DNA of 64,000 bases from Clostridium hydrogenum (GCF_021432385.1 NZ_JAEACT010000004.1:620001-684000); one strand, 5' to 3'; positions 1 to 9,452 are shown, counted from the stretch's first letter. Numbers and translations are program-made. Notes: generated from the letters alone by a model not told the origin.

Positions 1-1323
1 GCCATGATGCATGGTTACATGGTTTTCAACAAAGCTGGCGAACTTTTAGTACCTTTCCGTACTTGGCGTAACACTATTACTGAAAAAGCTTCTGAAGAAC
101 TTACTAAACTTTTTAACTATCATATTCCTCAAAGATGGAGTATTGCTCACCTTTATCAGGCTATTTTAAATGGTGAAGAACATGTTACTGATATCAGTTT
201 CCAAACAACCTTGGAAGGTTATGTCCATTGGAAACTAACAGGTGAAAAGGTTATCGGCATTGGTGAAGCTTCCGGAATGTTCCCTATTGATATAAATACT
301 AAGAATTATAATTCAAAAATGATTGAACAATTTGACGAATTAGTTGCTTCTAAAAATTTTTCTTGGAAGCTTAAAGACATTATGCCAAAAGTTTTGCTTG
401 CAGGAGAAAATGCTGGTGTTCTTACAGCTGAAGGTGCCAAGCTTTTAGATGTTACCGGTAATTTAAAGCCAGGAATTCCGCTTTGTCCTCCAGAAGGTGA
501 TGCTGGGACAGGCATGGTTGCAACAAACAGCGTTGCACAGCGTACTGGTAATGTTTCTGCTGGAACCTCTGTTTTTGCAATGATTGTGCTTGAAAAAGAA
601 TTATCAAAAGTATACGATGCAATTGATTTAGTTACAACACCTACTGGCAGTCTAGTAGCTATGGTTCACTGTAATAACTGTACTTCTGACCTTAATGCTT
701 GGGTTAACATATTTAAAGAATTCTCTCTTGCAATGGGAATAGATGTAAACATGGACAATTTATTTGCAACACTATATAACAAGGCCCTTGAAGGAGATCC
801 TGATTGCGGCGGCTTACTTGCTTACAATTACTTTTCTGGCGAACATATAACTAATTTTGAAGAAGGACGACCTTTATTTGTACGTACCCCTGAAAGCAAA
901 TTTAACTTAGCTAATTTCATACGTGTAAACTTATTTACATCACTAGGTGCACTAAAAACTGGCTTAGATATTCTTCTTAAAGACGAAGGTGTTAAGGTTG
1001 ATGAAATGTTAGGCCATGGTGGTTTATTCAAGACTAAGGAAGTAGGTCAAAAAATTATGGCTGCTGCTATAAATGCTCCTGTTTCCGTTATGGAAACTGC
1101 TGGTGAAGGTGGCGCATGGGGAATGGCCTTACTTGCAGCTTATATGCTTAACAAAACTGAAAATGAAACACTAGAAGAGTATTTAACTAATAAAGTATTT
1201 GCAGGAAAGGTTGGCACAAAAATCGCTCCAGCACCTAATGATATTAAAGGCTTTGATGAATTCATGAAGCGTTACACTAATGGACTTCCTATTGAAAGAG
1301 CAGCCGTAGATAATCTTAAATAA
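1..1323 (+). CDS. FGGY-family carbohydrate kinase, 5' truncated by the window
   Basis: The reading frame is open from base 1, so the true start lies upstream; about 440 C-terminal residues are visible of a family usually near 500-530. FGGY kinases phosphorylate pentoses or pentuloses with ATP in the cytoplasm. The glycine-rich segment [15 protein letters not shown] and the following SAGTSVFAM correspond to the start of the C-terminal actin-like domain. [19 protein letters not shown] followed by [12 protein letters not shown] corresponds to the adenine-binding part of FGGY_C. Substrate cannot be read from sequence. Xylulose or ribulose is plausible given the arabinan genes 15 kb away, but that link is inference. 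A large inverted repeat begins a few bases after the stop codon. Confidence 0.88.
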   Translation, partial: AMMHGYMVFNKAGELLVPFRTWRNTITEKASEELTKLFNYHIPQRWSIAHLYQAILNGEEHVTDISFQTTLEGYVHWKLTGEKVIGIGEASGMFPIDINTKNYNSKMIEQFDELVASKNFSWKLKDIMPKVLLAGENAGVLTAEGAKLLDVTGNLKPGIPLCPPEGDAGTGMVATNSVAQRTGNVSAGTSVFAMIVLEKELSKVYDAIDLVTTPTGSLVAMVHCNNCTSDLNAWVNIFKEFSLAMGIDVNMDNLFATLYNKALEGDPDCGGLLAYNYFSGEHITNFEEGRPLFVRTPESKFNLANFIRVNLFTSLGALKTGLDILLKDEGVKVDEMLGHGGLFKTKEVGQKIMAAAINAPVSVMETAGEGGAWGMALLAAYMLNKTENETLEEYLTNKVFAGKVGTKIAPAPNDIKGFDEFMKRYTNGLPIERAAVDNLK

Positions 1324-1330
1324 TGCGAAG

Positions 1331-1624
1331 CAAAGTGTAGTACAAAATCAAAGAACCTTTGGCAGGTATAGAAAAATGATGTTAGTGAATAGCGGCTCAA
1401 AATCCTAAATAAAATTAATAAAACTAAGCGGCAAATTTTTTAAAGCTTAAGAGCTTTCGATAACTCGCAAAAATACGCTCAGACAATCTAAAGCTCTAAA
1501 GCTTTAGAAAATTTCCCACTAAGTTTTATACAATTTTATTTAGAAATTTTTTCGCCACTATTCACTAACATCATTTTTTTCCTACACCTACCAAAGGTTC
1601 TTTGATTAATCCACTACATCTTTG
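1331..1624. repeat. Palindromic element family C, copy 1 (about 294 bp)
   Basis: Long imperfect inverted repeat. The left arm reads AATCAAAGAACCTTTGG near 1347 and the right arm CCAAAGGTTCTTTGATT near 1591; both continue inward through AAAAATGATGTTAGTGAATAG and its complement. The centre holds CGATAACTCGCAAAAATACG. The same arms and centre recur at 52085-52379, and the centre alone at 15443-15532. There is no open reading frame inside. It looks like a non-autonomous mobile palindrome or a very large 3' hairpin for the kinase gene. Confidence 0.8.
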
Positions 1625-1640
1625 TTTCACAATATTTAAA

Positions 1641-1872
1641 TATTGCGAACCAAAACACAGAGTACGGAGTACAGAGTACAAAGTACAGTGAAGGATGATT
1701 TTCTTCCGCCTTGCTACAGAAAATCCTATAACTTATTTTTAATTGCTTACGCAATTGTGTCATTAATGTTGTTCAGCGAAGCTGACAACATATAAGTTTA
1801 AGATTTACCTAACGTAAGGAAAGGTAAATCATCCTTAACTGTACTCTGTACTCTGATTTAATGGTTCGCAAT
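1641..1872. repeat. Palindromic element family A, copy 1 (AGAGTAC-type arms)
   Basis: Inverted repeat flanked by ATTGCGAACCA and TGGTTCGCAAT. The arms are tandem heptamers of the AGAGTAC/AAAGTAC type on the left and their complements GTACTCT on the right. The core contains GAAGCTGACAACAT and AAGTTTAAGATTTACCT, found in every copy. It lies between convergent genes, so it could act as a bidirectional 3' hairpin. Confidence 0.85.
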
Positions 1873-1888
1873 AATTATAAGTTGTGAA

Positions 1889-2836
1889 TTACAGCAGTCC
1901 CATCTCAAAGCCTTTTAAGTATCTTAAATTAGTCAAAATCACATTAGCCTTCCACCAATTTTTACTTAATTCCCATTCCTTTAAATAATCACTCCAGTTC
2001 CAAGTTATATTCCATGTTCCATCTTGGTTCATAGTTTGAGCAATAAATTCTGCCTCATAATCCGAAACCTTCTTATTATCTAGATAAAACATGCTATCAG
2101 GAGTAATCATAAAGTGTGAAGGCTTGCATATATAATCGTTTTTCCATCTTTCCGTGTCCTCTTCAATTAATGATTTTACAGCCTTTTTCAAACTGTCCTT
2201 CATTTTGTCAACATCAAAAATGTCTGTAACCATAGCCTTTGTACAGTATTCATAGAATCTGATAAAGCCTGGTGTTTCATGCATTTCTACTGGATATCCT
2301 TCCTGCAAAAATACCCCAACTGCTTTCCTTGCTATTTCATCTGCTAGCTTGTACAAATTCGATTCTTTGTCGGCAAAATACAAAACAAATCCAACAAGAG
2401 AAATAGTTGGATTATATCCCCAATTTTCAATTACATTATCTCCATAAGACCACCAAGGAGCATGAGGATAATCATTATTTGTAGGCACTGCTGCAAGCCA
2501 ATGTCCATCTTGAAAATCTTTTTTGCTATCTAAATAAGCTAATATTCCTTTTACTATTTCATTTTCCTTATCTGTAACACCTAATTCATATAAAACTTCT
2601 GTGGCACACCAAGTTTGCATAGGACAAGAGTTTGGATTCCAACTATCTGCCTCAAGTGCATGTGCAAAGCCACCATCTAAATTCTGATATGCAGCTAATG
2701 CCTTTAATACCTCTTCTTTGCTTCCATCTTCAAAATGATATTTCCATCTTGCTATATCTAAAGGTCTAGCATTTCTATACATCCATTTCTTTATTTTCAT
2801 AAATTGTTCTTGTGTAAGCTTCTCCACAATTATCAC
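1889..2836 (-). CDS. Alpha/alpha-toroid protein, prenyltransferase/terpenoid-cyclase-like fold
   Basis: A 315-residue soluble protein with no signal peptide. The early motif YQNLDGGFAHALEAD is a QW-type repeat (QxxDGGF) typical of squalene-hopene cyclases and prenyltransferase beta subunits. A second region, HWLAAVPTNNDYPHAPWW, resembles a further toroid repeat, and GTWNITWNWSDY near the C terminus looks like a third. No DxDD catalytic motif of cyclases is visible, so an enzymatic role is unproven. Homologues are usually annotated as hypothetical. ATG follows a GAGGTGAT ribosome site. The gene is monocistronic, bounded by repeat elements on both sides. Confidence 0.7.
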   Translation of the reverse strand: MIIVEKLTQEQFMKIKKWMYRNARPLDIARWKYHFEDGSKEEVLKALAAYQNLDGGFAHALEADSWNPNSCPMQTWCATEVLYELGVTDKENEIVKGILAYLDSKKDFQDGHWLAAVPTNNDYPHAPWWSYGDNVIENWGYNPTISLVGFVLYFADKESNLYKLADEIARKAVGVFLQEGYPVEMHETPGFIRFYEYCTKAMVTDIFDVDKMKDSLKKAVKSLIEEDTERWKNDYICKPSHFMITPDSMFYLDNKKVSDYEAEFIAQTMNQDGTWNITWNWSDYLKEWELSKNWWKANVILTNLRYLKGFEMGLL

Positions 2837-2894
2837 CTCGTAACTATTTTATACAAAAATATAGCAACTGTATTGTAAAAATGCGACTTATCTT

Positions 2895-3257
2895 TATATA
2901 GATGTACAACTTCAAATATAGAAATTACAAACTCAAAATGTATCCTGTTAAATTGCAACTTTAATCAGAGTAGAGAGTAAAGAGTAGAGAGTAGAGTGAT
3001 GGTTGATTTTTCTTCGCTATCGCTATGAAAAATCTCAAAACTTATTTTTTTATTGCTGCGCAATGGCGCCATACATGGCGTTCACCGAAGCTGACACCAT
3101 TTAAGTTTAAGATTTACCTGAGAGAATCGAAAGGTAAATCATCATTCACTCTACTCTCTACTCTTTACTCTTTACTCTTGTTTTTCCTCGATAAATTGTA
3201 ATTTGTAAGGATAAATTTGGTATTTACAATTTTAATTTTTCAAGTTGTTTACCTATA
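2895..3257. repeat. Composite palindrome: outer family F arms around family A copy 2
   Basis: The outer arms TACAACTTCAAATATAG (near 2904) and TTTTCAAGTTGTTTACC (near 3238) enclose a family A core at about 2961-3180. The core arms are AGAGTAG/AGAGTAA heptamers, complementary to CTACTCT/TTACTCT on the right. The inner core TTGCTGCGCAATGGCGCC and AAGTTTAAGATTTACCT matches the other copies. The right outer arm reaches into the last codons of the AraC gene ending at 3249. The 2837-3248 gap holds nothing else apart from the promoter region of the toroid gene. Confidence 0.8.
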
Positions 3258-4118
3258 AGCAAGCTTTATCGCTTCACTAGGTGTCATTGTATGATATTTC
3301 TTAAAATCCTTAAGCAAATGTGCCTGATCCGTATAACCATATTTGCAAACAAAATCCTGCATATCTCCATTCTTATCTTTTAAAATATCCTGCCAAAGAT
3401 ATTGATAACGAATAAGTCCTGAAAGTTTCTTTGGTGATACACCTACATATTCTAAAAATAACCTTTCAAGCTGCCTCTTACTAACGGCTCCAAACTCTGA
3501 AATTTCAAGAATACTTGAAGTTCCCCTTGATTTCATTATTTTGTACACAGCATTCATTACATTATTGTTTTGCCTATTTAAATTTAGTTTTTTAAGAAAA
3601 TACTGTTCTGCCTTTGCTATTCTATCCTGTATCGATGAAGCTTCAATTAATATATTTTCGAAATCTCGCCTAATATTTTTAAAATACGCTCCTGTTTCGG
3701 TAAATGCATTAAGTGCATTATTCATGGTTTCATCAGAAAATAAAGGTACAGCCCAAAAATAAAATCGAATTGCAAAACATGAAGTGGTACTGGATTCCCT
3801 TTGCCCTTTCGTGACAAAAGAAGTATCATTTATTCCACAGAATAGGTCATCTAACTTATTGTTATTTATATCAATATCAAAAATAATATCCATACATGTA
3901 TCGGGGGTTACTAGTCCGCTTTTCATCTGAAAATTAGTATTTCTTGCATGCGGTTTTATGGTTCCCCAGAAGCAGCGTATGTATGGCTTTAATTCTTCAC
4001 AAGGTTTAATTTCAATATATGCTTCATTATTAATAAAAGGTTCTGCTGTAATTGGCTCATAGATATCGCTTAGTGCAAACATATAATAATTACTGCACTT
4101 TCTCGCAGGTATCGTCAA
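3249..4118 (-). CDS. AraC-family transcriptional regulator with DUF6597-like N-terminal domain
   Basis: A 289-residue regulator. The N-terminal region (about residues 30-150, IEIKPCEELKPYIRCFWG) is the DUF6597-type sensor seen in many AraC proteins. The C-terminal 90 residues hold two helix-turn-helix motifs (ILEISEFGAVSKRQLERLF and VCKYGYTDQAHLLKDFKKYH). The reading frame overlaps the upstream small ORF by 29 bases, so translation is probably coupled. No strong ribosome site precedes this ATG; the internal MFALSDIYEP start is an alternative. Target genes are unknown. Confidence 0.8.
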   Translation of the reverse strand: MTIPARKCSNYYMFALSDIYEPITAEPFINNEAYIEIKPCEELKPYIRCFWGTIKPHARNTNFQMKSGLVTPDTCMDIIFDIDINNNKLDDLFCGINDTSFVTKGQRESSTTSCFAIRFYFWAVPLFSDETMNNALNAFTETGAYFKNIRRDFENILIEASSIQDRIAKAEQYFLKKLNLNRQNNNVMNAVYKIMKSRGTSSILEISEFGAVSKRQLERLFLEYVGVSPKKLSGLIRYQYLWQDILKDKNGDMQDFVCKYGYTDQAHLLKDFKKYHTMTPSEAIKLAYR

Positions 4119-4275
4119 TTATTGCTGAGTCTTCCTTATTGTTTGTATCAATCTTACCATAATAGTTTTGTGCTTTATTGTTAATGCCATTTTTAGTCGG
4201 TGAAATCAAAAACCCAAAAACTGTACCTACTGAAAATGCTAATGCTGATAATAAAAAAATTTCTCTTTTTTTCAT
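4090..4275 (-). CDS. Small single-pass membrane protein
   Basis: A 61-residue protein beginning MKKREIFLLSALAFSVGTVF, with one hydrophobic N-terminal helix and a polar tail rich in Asn, Lys and Asp. The start was chosen at the ATG seven bases after GGAGGG; an upstream in-frame ATG lies inside that ribosome site. It is co-transcribed with the AraC regulator, overlapping it at the 3' end. The helix plus glycine-containing stretch resembles YtxH-like envelope proteins, but no family is assigned. Confidence 0.6.
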   Translation of the reverse strand: MKKREIFLLSALAFSVGTVFGFLISPTKNGINNKAQNYYGKIDTNNKEDSAIIDDTCEKVQ

Positions 4276-4361
4276 GATTAATCCCTCCAATTAATTATTG
4301 CATTTTACCTGTCCGTATTTCTTCTCCTAAAATATAATTAATTTATCATTATATACTTTAA

Positions 4362-4372
4362 ATTATACCATG
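4362..4372 (-). promoter_or_regulatory. Extended -10 promoter for the small ORF/AraC operon
   Basis: The minus strand reads CATGGTATAATTT, a TGnTATAAT extended -10 element, about 90 bases upstream of the small ORF. A closely similar stretch lies upstream of the acetyltransferase gene that starts at 9284. Confidence 0.5.
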
Positions 4373-4536
4373 TTTTGTAATTAACACCAATAAAAATCAA
4401 TATTCGAATCAGAGTCCAAAGTCTGATAATGTAAAGAAGATTTAACAAATATATATTGCATATTTTATTGACAAACTAAATATAAAAATTTATACTTACA
4501 AAAGAGAACATTTTTAGACAAAATTTAATAATGTAT

Positions 4537-4704
4537 TGTTAGGTGAGGCTCCTATGTATGATATACGCTACTGCCCAAAAACATCGAGAGATGCCAATGG
4601 GTCAACAGATATTACCGAATTAAGGTTTTATTTAATGTAGCTGAGAACAACTCTAAGCTGCATAGTGCTAAAGCTCAACGATGAATAGAAAATGCTAACA
4701 GTGT
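4537..4704 (+). ncRNA. M-box (ykoK leader) magnesium riboswitch
   Basis: The consensus blocks of the M-box family are readable in order: GTTAGGTGAGGCTCCTATG, ATACGCTACTGCCCAAAAAC, CGAGAGATGCCAATGGGTCA, ACAG, TAAGGTTTTATTTAA, GTAGCTGAG, and GCTAAAGCTCAACGATGAAT. M-box RNAs sense Mg2+ and terminate transcription of metal transport genes when it is abundant. A terminator hairpin follows at 4724, and the regulated gene is the ABC permease at 4868. Confidence 0.9.
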
Positions 4705-4723
4705 TTTTTTGTGTTGAATTTTA

Positions 4724-4750
4724 GAGCCTTTAAAGGGCTCTTTTTTTTTT
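4724..4750 (+). terminator. Intrinsic terminator of the M-box expression platform
   Basis: The stem GAGCCTTT/AAAGGGCTC is followed by a run of ten or more T. It lies directly after the M-box aptamer and before the ABC permease, as expected for a metal-dependent terminator switch. Confidence 0.85.
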
Positions 4751-4867
4751 ATGAAAGGTGATGGTTATATGGACGATGCGAATAGTGGTTATAATATACA
4801 GAGTTTGTGTGTTTTAAGGAAAATAAAATTTAAAATGCCATTCTCTTAATTAAGGAGGGCTTATGCT

Positions 4868-6586
4868 ATGAAATTAGAAAAATTTGATTTAAAACAAAAA
4901 TTTGGAGTAATAGATATTATTATTTTTATAAGCTTAGCCGCGGTACTTTTTCTTATTATATCACCCAATATAGGAAAAACTATAAATCCAAGCGGTATAG
5001 AAGTATCTACAAAATTGAGCAATCTTCCTAGGTATGCATTATTATCTGTTGGCAGAATGGCTGGAGCATATATTCTATCTTTAATTTTTACACTTGTATA
5101 TGGTTACATAGCTTCTCATAATAAAAGAGCTGAAGCAATAATGATACCAATATTAGATATTTTACAATCTATACCTGTACTATCGTTTTTACCTGCAGTA
5201 GTACTTGGACTTATTGCTATTTTTCCTAATAGCAACATTGGTATTGAATTGGCTTGTATTATTTTAATTTTTACTAGTCAAGCTTGGAATATGACCTTTA
5301 GTTTTTATAATTCAACTAAAATTATTCCAAGAGATTTAAAAGAAGCAGCATATACTTTTCAATTAAATAAATGGCGTCAGTTTAAAACTTTGGAACTTCC
5401 CTTTTCAATTATGGGCTTAGTATGGAATAGCATGATGTCTTGGGCAGGTGGTTGGTTTTTCCTAATGGCTTGTGAAATGTTTACTTTAAAAGGAAAAGAT
5501 TTTAGATTACCTGGATTAGGATCATATTTGCAAACAGCATCAAATGAAGGTAACGGTAAAGCTTTGTTTTGGGGCATAGTAACTTTAGTCCTAGTAATTG
5601 TAATATTAGATCAGTTAATTTGGAGACCAGTAATTGCTTGGTCAGATAAGTTTAAAGTTGAACTCACAGAATCAGATGATGCACCTCATTCATTTATATT
5701 AACCATAATGAGAAGATCAGTGATAGTGAACACTATAACCGAAAAGATATTTACTCCTTTTATAAGAAATATAAATGAAAAAATAGATAAATTTGCTGAC
5801 AAAATTGAAAAAAACAAAAAAGGCAAAGTAAATAAAACAATAAATATTTCTAAATGGTGCATAAGAATCCTTTTTATTGGACTTTTAATTTATTCAAGCT
5901 ATGGAGCAATAAAATTAGTTTTAAGCATTTCTAGTCATGATATTTCTAGAATACTTCCTGCAGTTGCACATTCCTTTTTTAGGGTAGCTGTTGCACAAAT
6001 TATAGCATTAGCATGGACTGTTCCTGTAGGCGTCGCTATTGGAATGAATAAAAAAATTGCAAATTTACTACAGCCTATTATACAAATTATAGCATCTATT
6101 CCTGCAACGGCACTATTTCCTGTAGTATTAGGATTTTTTATAAATGCATTTGGAGGCTTAAATATTGCTTCTATTGCTCTTATGCTTATGGGAACTCAGT
6201 GGTATATCTTATTTAATGTTGTTGCAGGCGCAATGGTAATACCTGAAGATTTAAAATCGGCTGCAAAAATATATGGATTAAAGGGATGGAAAAAGTGGAA
6301 AGTGCTTATATTACCTTCCATATTTCCATATTTACTAACTGGTATGATAACTGCAACGGGAGGATGTTGGAATGCTAGTATTGTCTCAGAATATGTAACC
6401 TTTGGTAGGAAAACAGTAAGCACAACAGGACTTGGGGCATTGATTTCCGAAGCAACAGAAAAAGGAGATTTTCCATTACTTATTGTTAGTACTATTGTGA
6501 TGTGCATCGTTGTTGTTGGTGTAAATAAAACCCTATGGAAAAGGCTTTATAGTTTATCAGAAGAAAGATTTAAAATTGAATTATAA
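4868..6586 (+). CDS. ABC transporter permease with two BPD_transp_1 domains (NitT/TauT type)
   Basis: A 572-residue membrane protein carrying two tandem permease units, about residues 80-255 and 365-560, each with an EAA-type ATPase contact loop (LKEAAYTFQLNKW and LKSAAKIYGLKGW). About ten to twelve hydrophobic helices are visible. This arrangement is a fused version of the nitrate/sulfonate/taurine permease family, so one polypeptide can form the whole membrane channel. AAGGAGGG precedes the start. It lies behind an M-box, which suggests a divalent metal, probably Mg2+, or a compound tied to metal status. No substrate-binding protein is encoded nearby. Confidence 0.85.
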   Translation: MKLEKFDLKQKFGVIDIIIFISLAAVLFLIISPNIGKTINPSGIEVSTKLSNLPRYALLSVGRMAGAYILSLIFTLVYGYIASHNKRAEAIMIPILDILQSIPVLSFLPAVVLGLIAIFPNSNIGIELACIILIFTSQAWNMTFSFYNSTKIIPRDLKEAAYTFQLNKWRQFKTLELPFSIMGLVWNSMMSWAGGWFFLMACEMFTLKGKDFRLPGLGSYLQTASNEGNGKALFWGIVTLVLVIVILDQLIWRPVIAWSDKFKVELTESDDAPHSFILTIMRRSVIVNTITEKIFTPFIRNINEKIDKFADKIEKNKKGKVNKTINISKWCIRILFIGLLIYSSYGAIKLVLSISSHDISRILPAVAHSFFRVAVAQIIALAWTVPVGVAIGMNKKIANLLQPIIQIIASIPATALFPVVLGFFINAFGGLNIASIALMLMGTQWYILFNVVAGAMVIPEDLKSAAKIYGLKGWKKWKVLILPSIFPYLLTGMITATGGCWNASIVSEYVTFGRKTVSTTGLGALISEATEKGDFPLLIVSTIVMCIVVVGVNKTLWKRLYSLSEERFKIEL

Positions 6587-6600
6587 GTGAGGTGCTTGGG

Positions 6601-7899
6601 ATGAAAAAAGAATTTATAAAAATAAATGGATTAACAAAATATTTTGGCGAAAGTGAAATGCCAACAGTTAAAGATATAAATTTAACAATAAATGAAGGAG
6701 AATTTATAGCAATACTTGGGCCATCAGGTTCAGGAAAATCAACAATACTTAGAGCAATTACAGGACTAATGGAACCATCAGAAGGAGAAATTATTTTCGA
6801 TGGCAAAAAAGTAAATGGCGTAAATCCTTATGCTTCTATCGTATTTCAAACCTTCGCCCTTTATCCTTGGCTTACTGTTATAGAAAATGTTGAGCTTGGC
6901 CTTAATGCTAAGAATTTTCCAAAAGAATATTCAAATAGAAAAGCTAAAGAACTTATAGATTTAATAGGACTTGATGGTTTTGAGGACGCTTATCCAAAAG
7001 AACTTTCAGGTGGAATGAAACAAAGAGTTGGATTTGCCAGAGCTTTAGCAGTAGAACCAAAGCTTCTTTGTATGGATGAGCCCTTTTCAGCTTTAGATTT
7101 CCTTACAGCAGAAAATTTAAGAACTGAACTTATAGATTTATGGACTGACAAGAGAATGCCAATAAAGAGTATAATAATGATAACTCATGGAATTGAAGAA
7201 GCTGTTCTTATGGCTGATAAGATTATTATTTTAAGTAAGCACCCTGCAAGAATAATAAAAGAAATAAATATTGATCTTCCACATCCAAGGAATAGAAAAT
7301 CTCCTGAGTTTGAAAGCTTAGTAGATAGCATTTATAGTGTATTTACAAAAGGTAAATTTTCAGAACTTGAAGAAGAAAAAGTTGAAAATATTGTACAAGA
7401 TAGCAAAGATAATATTGTTAAGCCTGTTCATATACCTAAAGTTCATATAGGTGTTATGTCTGGATTATTAGAAATGATTGATGATAATAATGGTAAGATG
7501 GATATTTATCAATTAGGAAGAGATTTGATGATGGAAATAGATGATTTGTTTCCTAACATTGAGGGTTTAACTCTATTAGATTTTGTAAATGTTAATGATG
7601 GAGATATTTTTATAACTAATTTTGGTAAAGCGTTCGTAGAAGCAGATACAGATGAAGGAAAGCTTATTTTTAAAACTCAAATTGAAAAAATTTCTAGTTT
7701 CCGATTAATCATGAATGTTTTAGGTAACAAAAAAAATCATACTATGAAAAGAGAATTTTTCAAGGAAATATTTATGCATCATTTTCCAGAAGATGAAGTT
7801 GAAAATGTAATGGATTCTATAATTCATTGGGGTAGATATGCAGAAATGTTTAATTATGACCATGACTCAGAAGAATTATACTTAGAATCGGAAATATAA
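6601..7899 (+). CDS. ABC transporter ATPase with C-terminal AAA-associated domain
   Basis: A 432-residue ATPase partner of the preceding permease, 14 bases downstream. It has Walker A GPSGSGKST (about residue 41), signature LSGGMKQR, Walker B LLCMDEPFSALD and switch histidine in ITHGIEEA. After residue 280 comes a roughly 140-residue extension (MSGLLEMIDDNNGKMDIYQL onward) of the AAA-associated C-terminal type found on some NitT-like ATPases, possibly a regulatory sensor. ATG at 6601 was chosen because GAGGTG lies seven bases before it; the upstream GTG overlaps that site. Confidence 0.87.
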   Translation: MKKEFIKINGLTKYFGESEMPTVKDINLTINEGEFIAILGPSGSGKSTILRAITGLMEPSEGEIIFDGKKVNGVNPYASIVFQTFALYPWLTVIENVELGLNAKNFPKEYSNRKAKELIDLIGLDGFEDAYPKELSGGMKQRVGFARALAVEPKLLCMDEPFSALDFLTAENLRTELIDLWTDKRMPIKSIIMITHGIEEAVLMADKIIILSKHPARIIKEINIDLPHPRNRKSPEFESLVDSIYSVFTKGKFSELEEEKVENIVQDSKDNIVKPVHIPKVHIGVMSGLLEMIDDNNGKMDIYQLGRDLMMEIDDLFPNIEGLTLLDFVNVNDGDIFITNFGKAFVEADTDEGKLIFKTQIEKISSFRLIMNVLGNKKNHTMKREFFKEIFMHHFPEDEVENVMDSIIHWGRYAEMFNYDHDSEELYLESEI

Positions 7900-7912
7900 A
7901 AGGTTTTATTTC

Positions 7913-7953
7913 AAGCTATGTCTTAAATAAAATTTTATTTAAGACATAGCTAA
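7913..7953 (+). terminator. Hairpin after the ABC operon, resembling the small family B hairpin
   Basis: AGCTATGTCTTAAATAAAA pairs with TTTTATTTAAGACATAGCT around a short loop. The stem echoes the GCTATGTTTTAAATAAG hairpins of family B elsewhere, so this may be a decayed copy serving as terminator. Confidence 0.55.
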
Positions 7954-8008
7954 ATTATTCCAACATTTAATACTATAAAAATTACGAAATCCAATATATC
8001 CATTGTAT

Positions 8009-8728
8009 TTAATCAAAATAAAAAGGATTTTTTATCATATTCTTGTCCCAAACTTTTGTTGCCATTCTATACATTGCTTTTGCATGAATTCGATCATGCC
8101 AAACAAATCGCCTTAAAACTTTTCTCAAAGACCAATCTTCATTATAGCTTCCGTGAAAAACCATATTTTCTAAGTAATTTGACGATTTTTCTATACATTC
8201 TAGGGCATGGACTCTATTTTGAAAGATATCTTTTATGTTATCTATTTTTACACCAATTTCTCCAACATAATAATTAGTCACATTATTCGTATGCTCACAC
8301 ATTTCATCAGCAGTTCTCGGAATAGTACCATAAAAGGTTTTTCTTTCTTCCAAGGTACTAAACTTTTTATTTGGTATAGAATTATATAACTCTTTAAAAT
8401 CTCTTGCAGACTTAATAGCAAGTTTTTTCAAATTCTCAAACTCTTCTTTTCCAATTGGAAGCTTTTCAGTTTCAAATATTACATCAGAATCCGCATCACA
8501 AATTTGCAACTGACTTTCTTTTTCCTGTACTATTATAATTTCATAATCAGCTTCTAAATCTTCTTTGCCATCTGTAATCCACTTAACATATTGTCTTATC
8601 TCATCGGGAAATTTACTTACTGCTTCCTGCTTGGTCTTACCGCGAGTAAACGCTCCGCAATAATTTTCAGCATATAGCAAATAGCCATCTTTATTATATT
8701 CCATCACAACTCTAATTTGTTTACTCAT
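8009..8728 (-). CDS. HicB-like domain fused to DinB/YfiT-like four-helix domain
   Basis: A 239-residue protein. Residues 1-75 (IRVVMEYNKDGYLLYAENYC, then GKTKQEAVSKFPDEIRQYVKW) look like the HicB antitoxin-type beta-alpha fold. The remainder carries DinB-like features, with histidines in CEHTNNVTNYY, ENMVFHGSYNEDW and RRFVWHDRIHAKAMYR that could form the metal triad of the DinB family. The start was chosen at the ATG behind AAAGAGGTG. It overlaps the upstream acetyltransferase by eight bases, so the two are probably translated together. Biochemical role unknown. Confidence 0.65.
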   Translation of the reverse strand: MSKQIRVVMEYNKDGYLLYAENYCGAFTRGKTKQEAVSKFPDEIRQYVKWITDGKEDLEADYEIIIVQEKESQLQICDADSDVIFETEKLPIGKEEFENLKKLAIKSARDFKELYNSIPNKKFSTLEERKTFYGTIPRTADEMCEHTNNVTNYYVGEIGVKIDNIKDIFQNRVHALECIEKSSNYLENMVFHGSYNEDWSLRKVLRRFVWHDRIHAKAMYRMATKVWDKNMIKNPFYFD

Positions 8729-9284
8729 TGTATACACCTCTTTTAGAAACAAAATAATCATCATATATCTTCATAAGTTTCTCATTTATCGGACGATATC
8801 CCTTTTCATGTAACGCCACAATTCGTTCAGAAGCATTTGTAATTGCCTTTATTAAAATTGCCTCAACATCAAATGCGTCATAAAAATTTTCATCAGCAAT
8901 TTCTAAAATCTCTCCAATAATTTGCCTATTCTCATGCTTACTTTGCAAATCAATTCTAAGAACTCCATAGTTGTTAAATTCATCATCTGCAGTTCTATGT
9001 AACATCTCAATTGTACCAATTCTTTCGTTTGTAGAATTTAAAACTATTGTCCATCTTACAAAATATTTATTTTTATAAGAAAAATCCCAAAATTCAATTG
9101 CTTGTTTCATTTTTTCAAGTGTAGTATAGTGAAATTTGTCACCATTGCAATTATCCGAATTAAAAAGTTCTACTGCCTTTTCATCAGAATAGCACTTTAA
9201 TAATTCTTCTGCATCTTCCATAGTTGTCTGTACTAATGAAATACGCTGATTTTCGTATATCGGACACTCCTTGTAAATATCCAT
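8721..9284 (-). CDS. GNAT-family N-acetyltransferase
   Basis: A 187-residue protein of RimJ/RimL-like layout: ISLVQTTMEDAEELLKCY at the N terminus, then the strand pair WTIVLNSTNERIGTIEMLH and the late VEAILIKAITNASERIVALH segment before EKGYRP. These are the expected acetyl-CoA fold elements. Substrate unknown. It is the first gene of a two-gene operon with the DinB-like protein. A good ribosome site (AAGGAGAGTG) precedes the ATG. Confidence 0.78.
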   Translation of the reverse strand: MDIYKECPIYENQRISLVQTTMEDAEELLKCYSDEKAVELFNSDNCNGDKFHYTTLEKMKQAIEFWDFSYKNKYFVRWTIVLNSTNERIGTIEMLHRTADDEFNNYGVLRIDLQSKHENRQIIGEILEIADENFYDAFDVEAILIKAITNASERIVALHEKGYRPINEKLMKIYDDYFVSKRGVYNE

Positions 9285-9404
9285 GTTTTCACTCTCCTTA
9301 GTTTAATAATTATATATGTCAGTTCACATATCCCAATCATTAATTATTTTTCCTACACACATTTTTTGCCTAAAATATACTTAATTTACTATTTTACGTT
9401 TAAA

Positions 9405-9415
9405 ATTATACCATG
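9405..9415 (-). promoter_or_regulatory. Extended -10 promoter for the acetyltransferase/DinB operon
   Basis: The minus strand reads ACATGGTATAATTTTAA, with TGGTATAAT. The following leader resembles the one upstream of the 4275 small ORF over roughly 45 bases. Confidence 0.45.
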
Positions 9416-9452
9416 TTTCACAAATTATTACTAACACAATTACAACTTAAAT

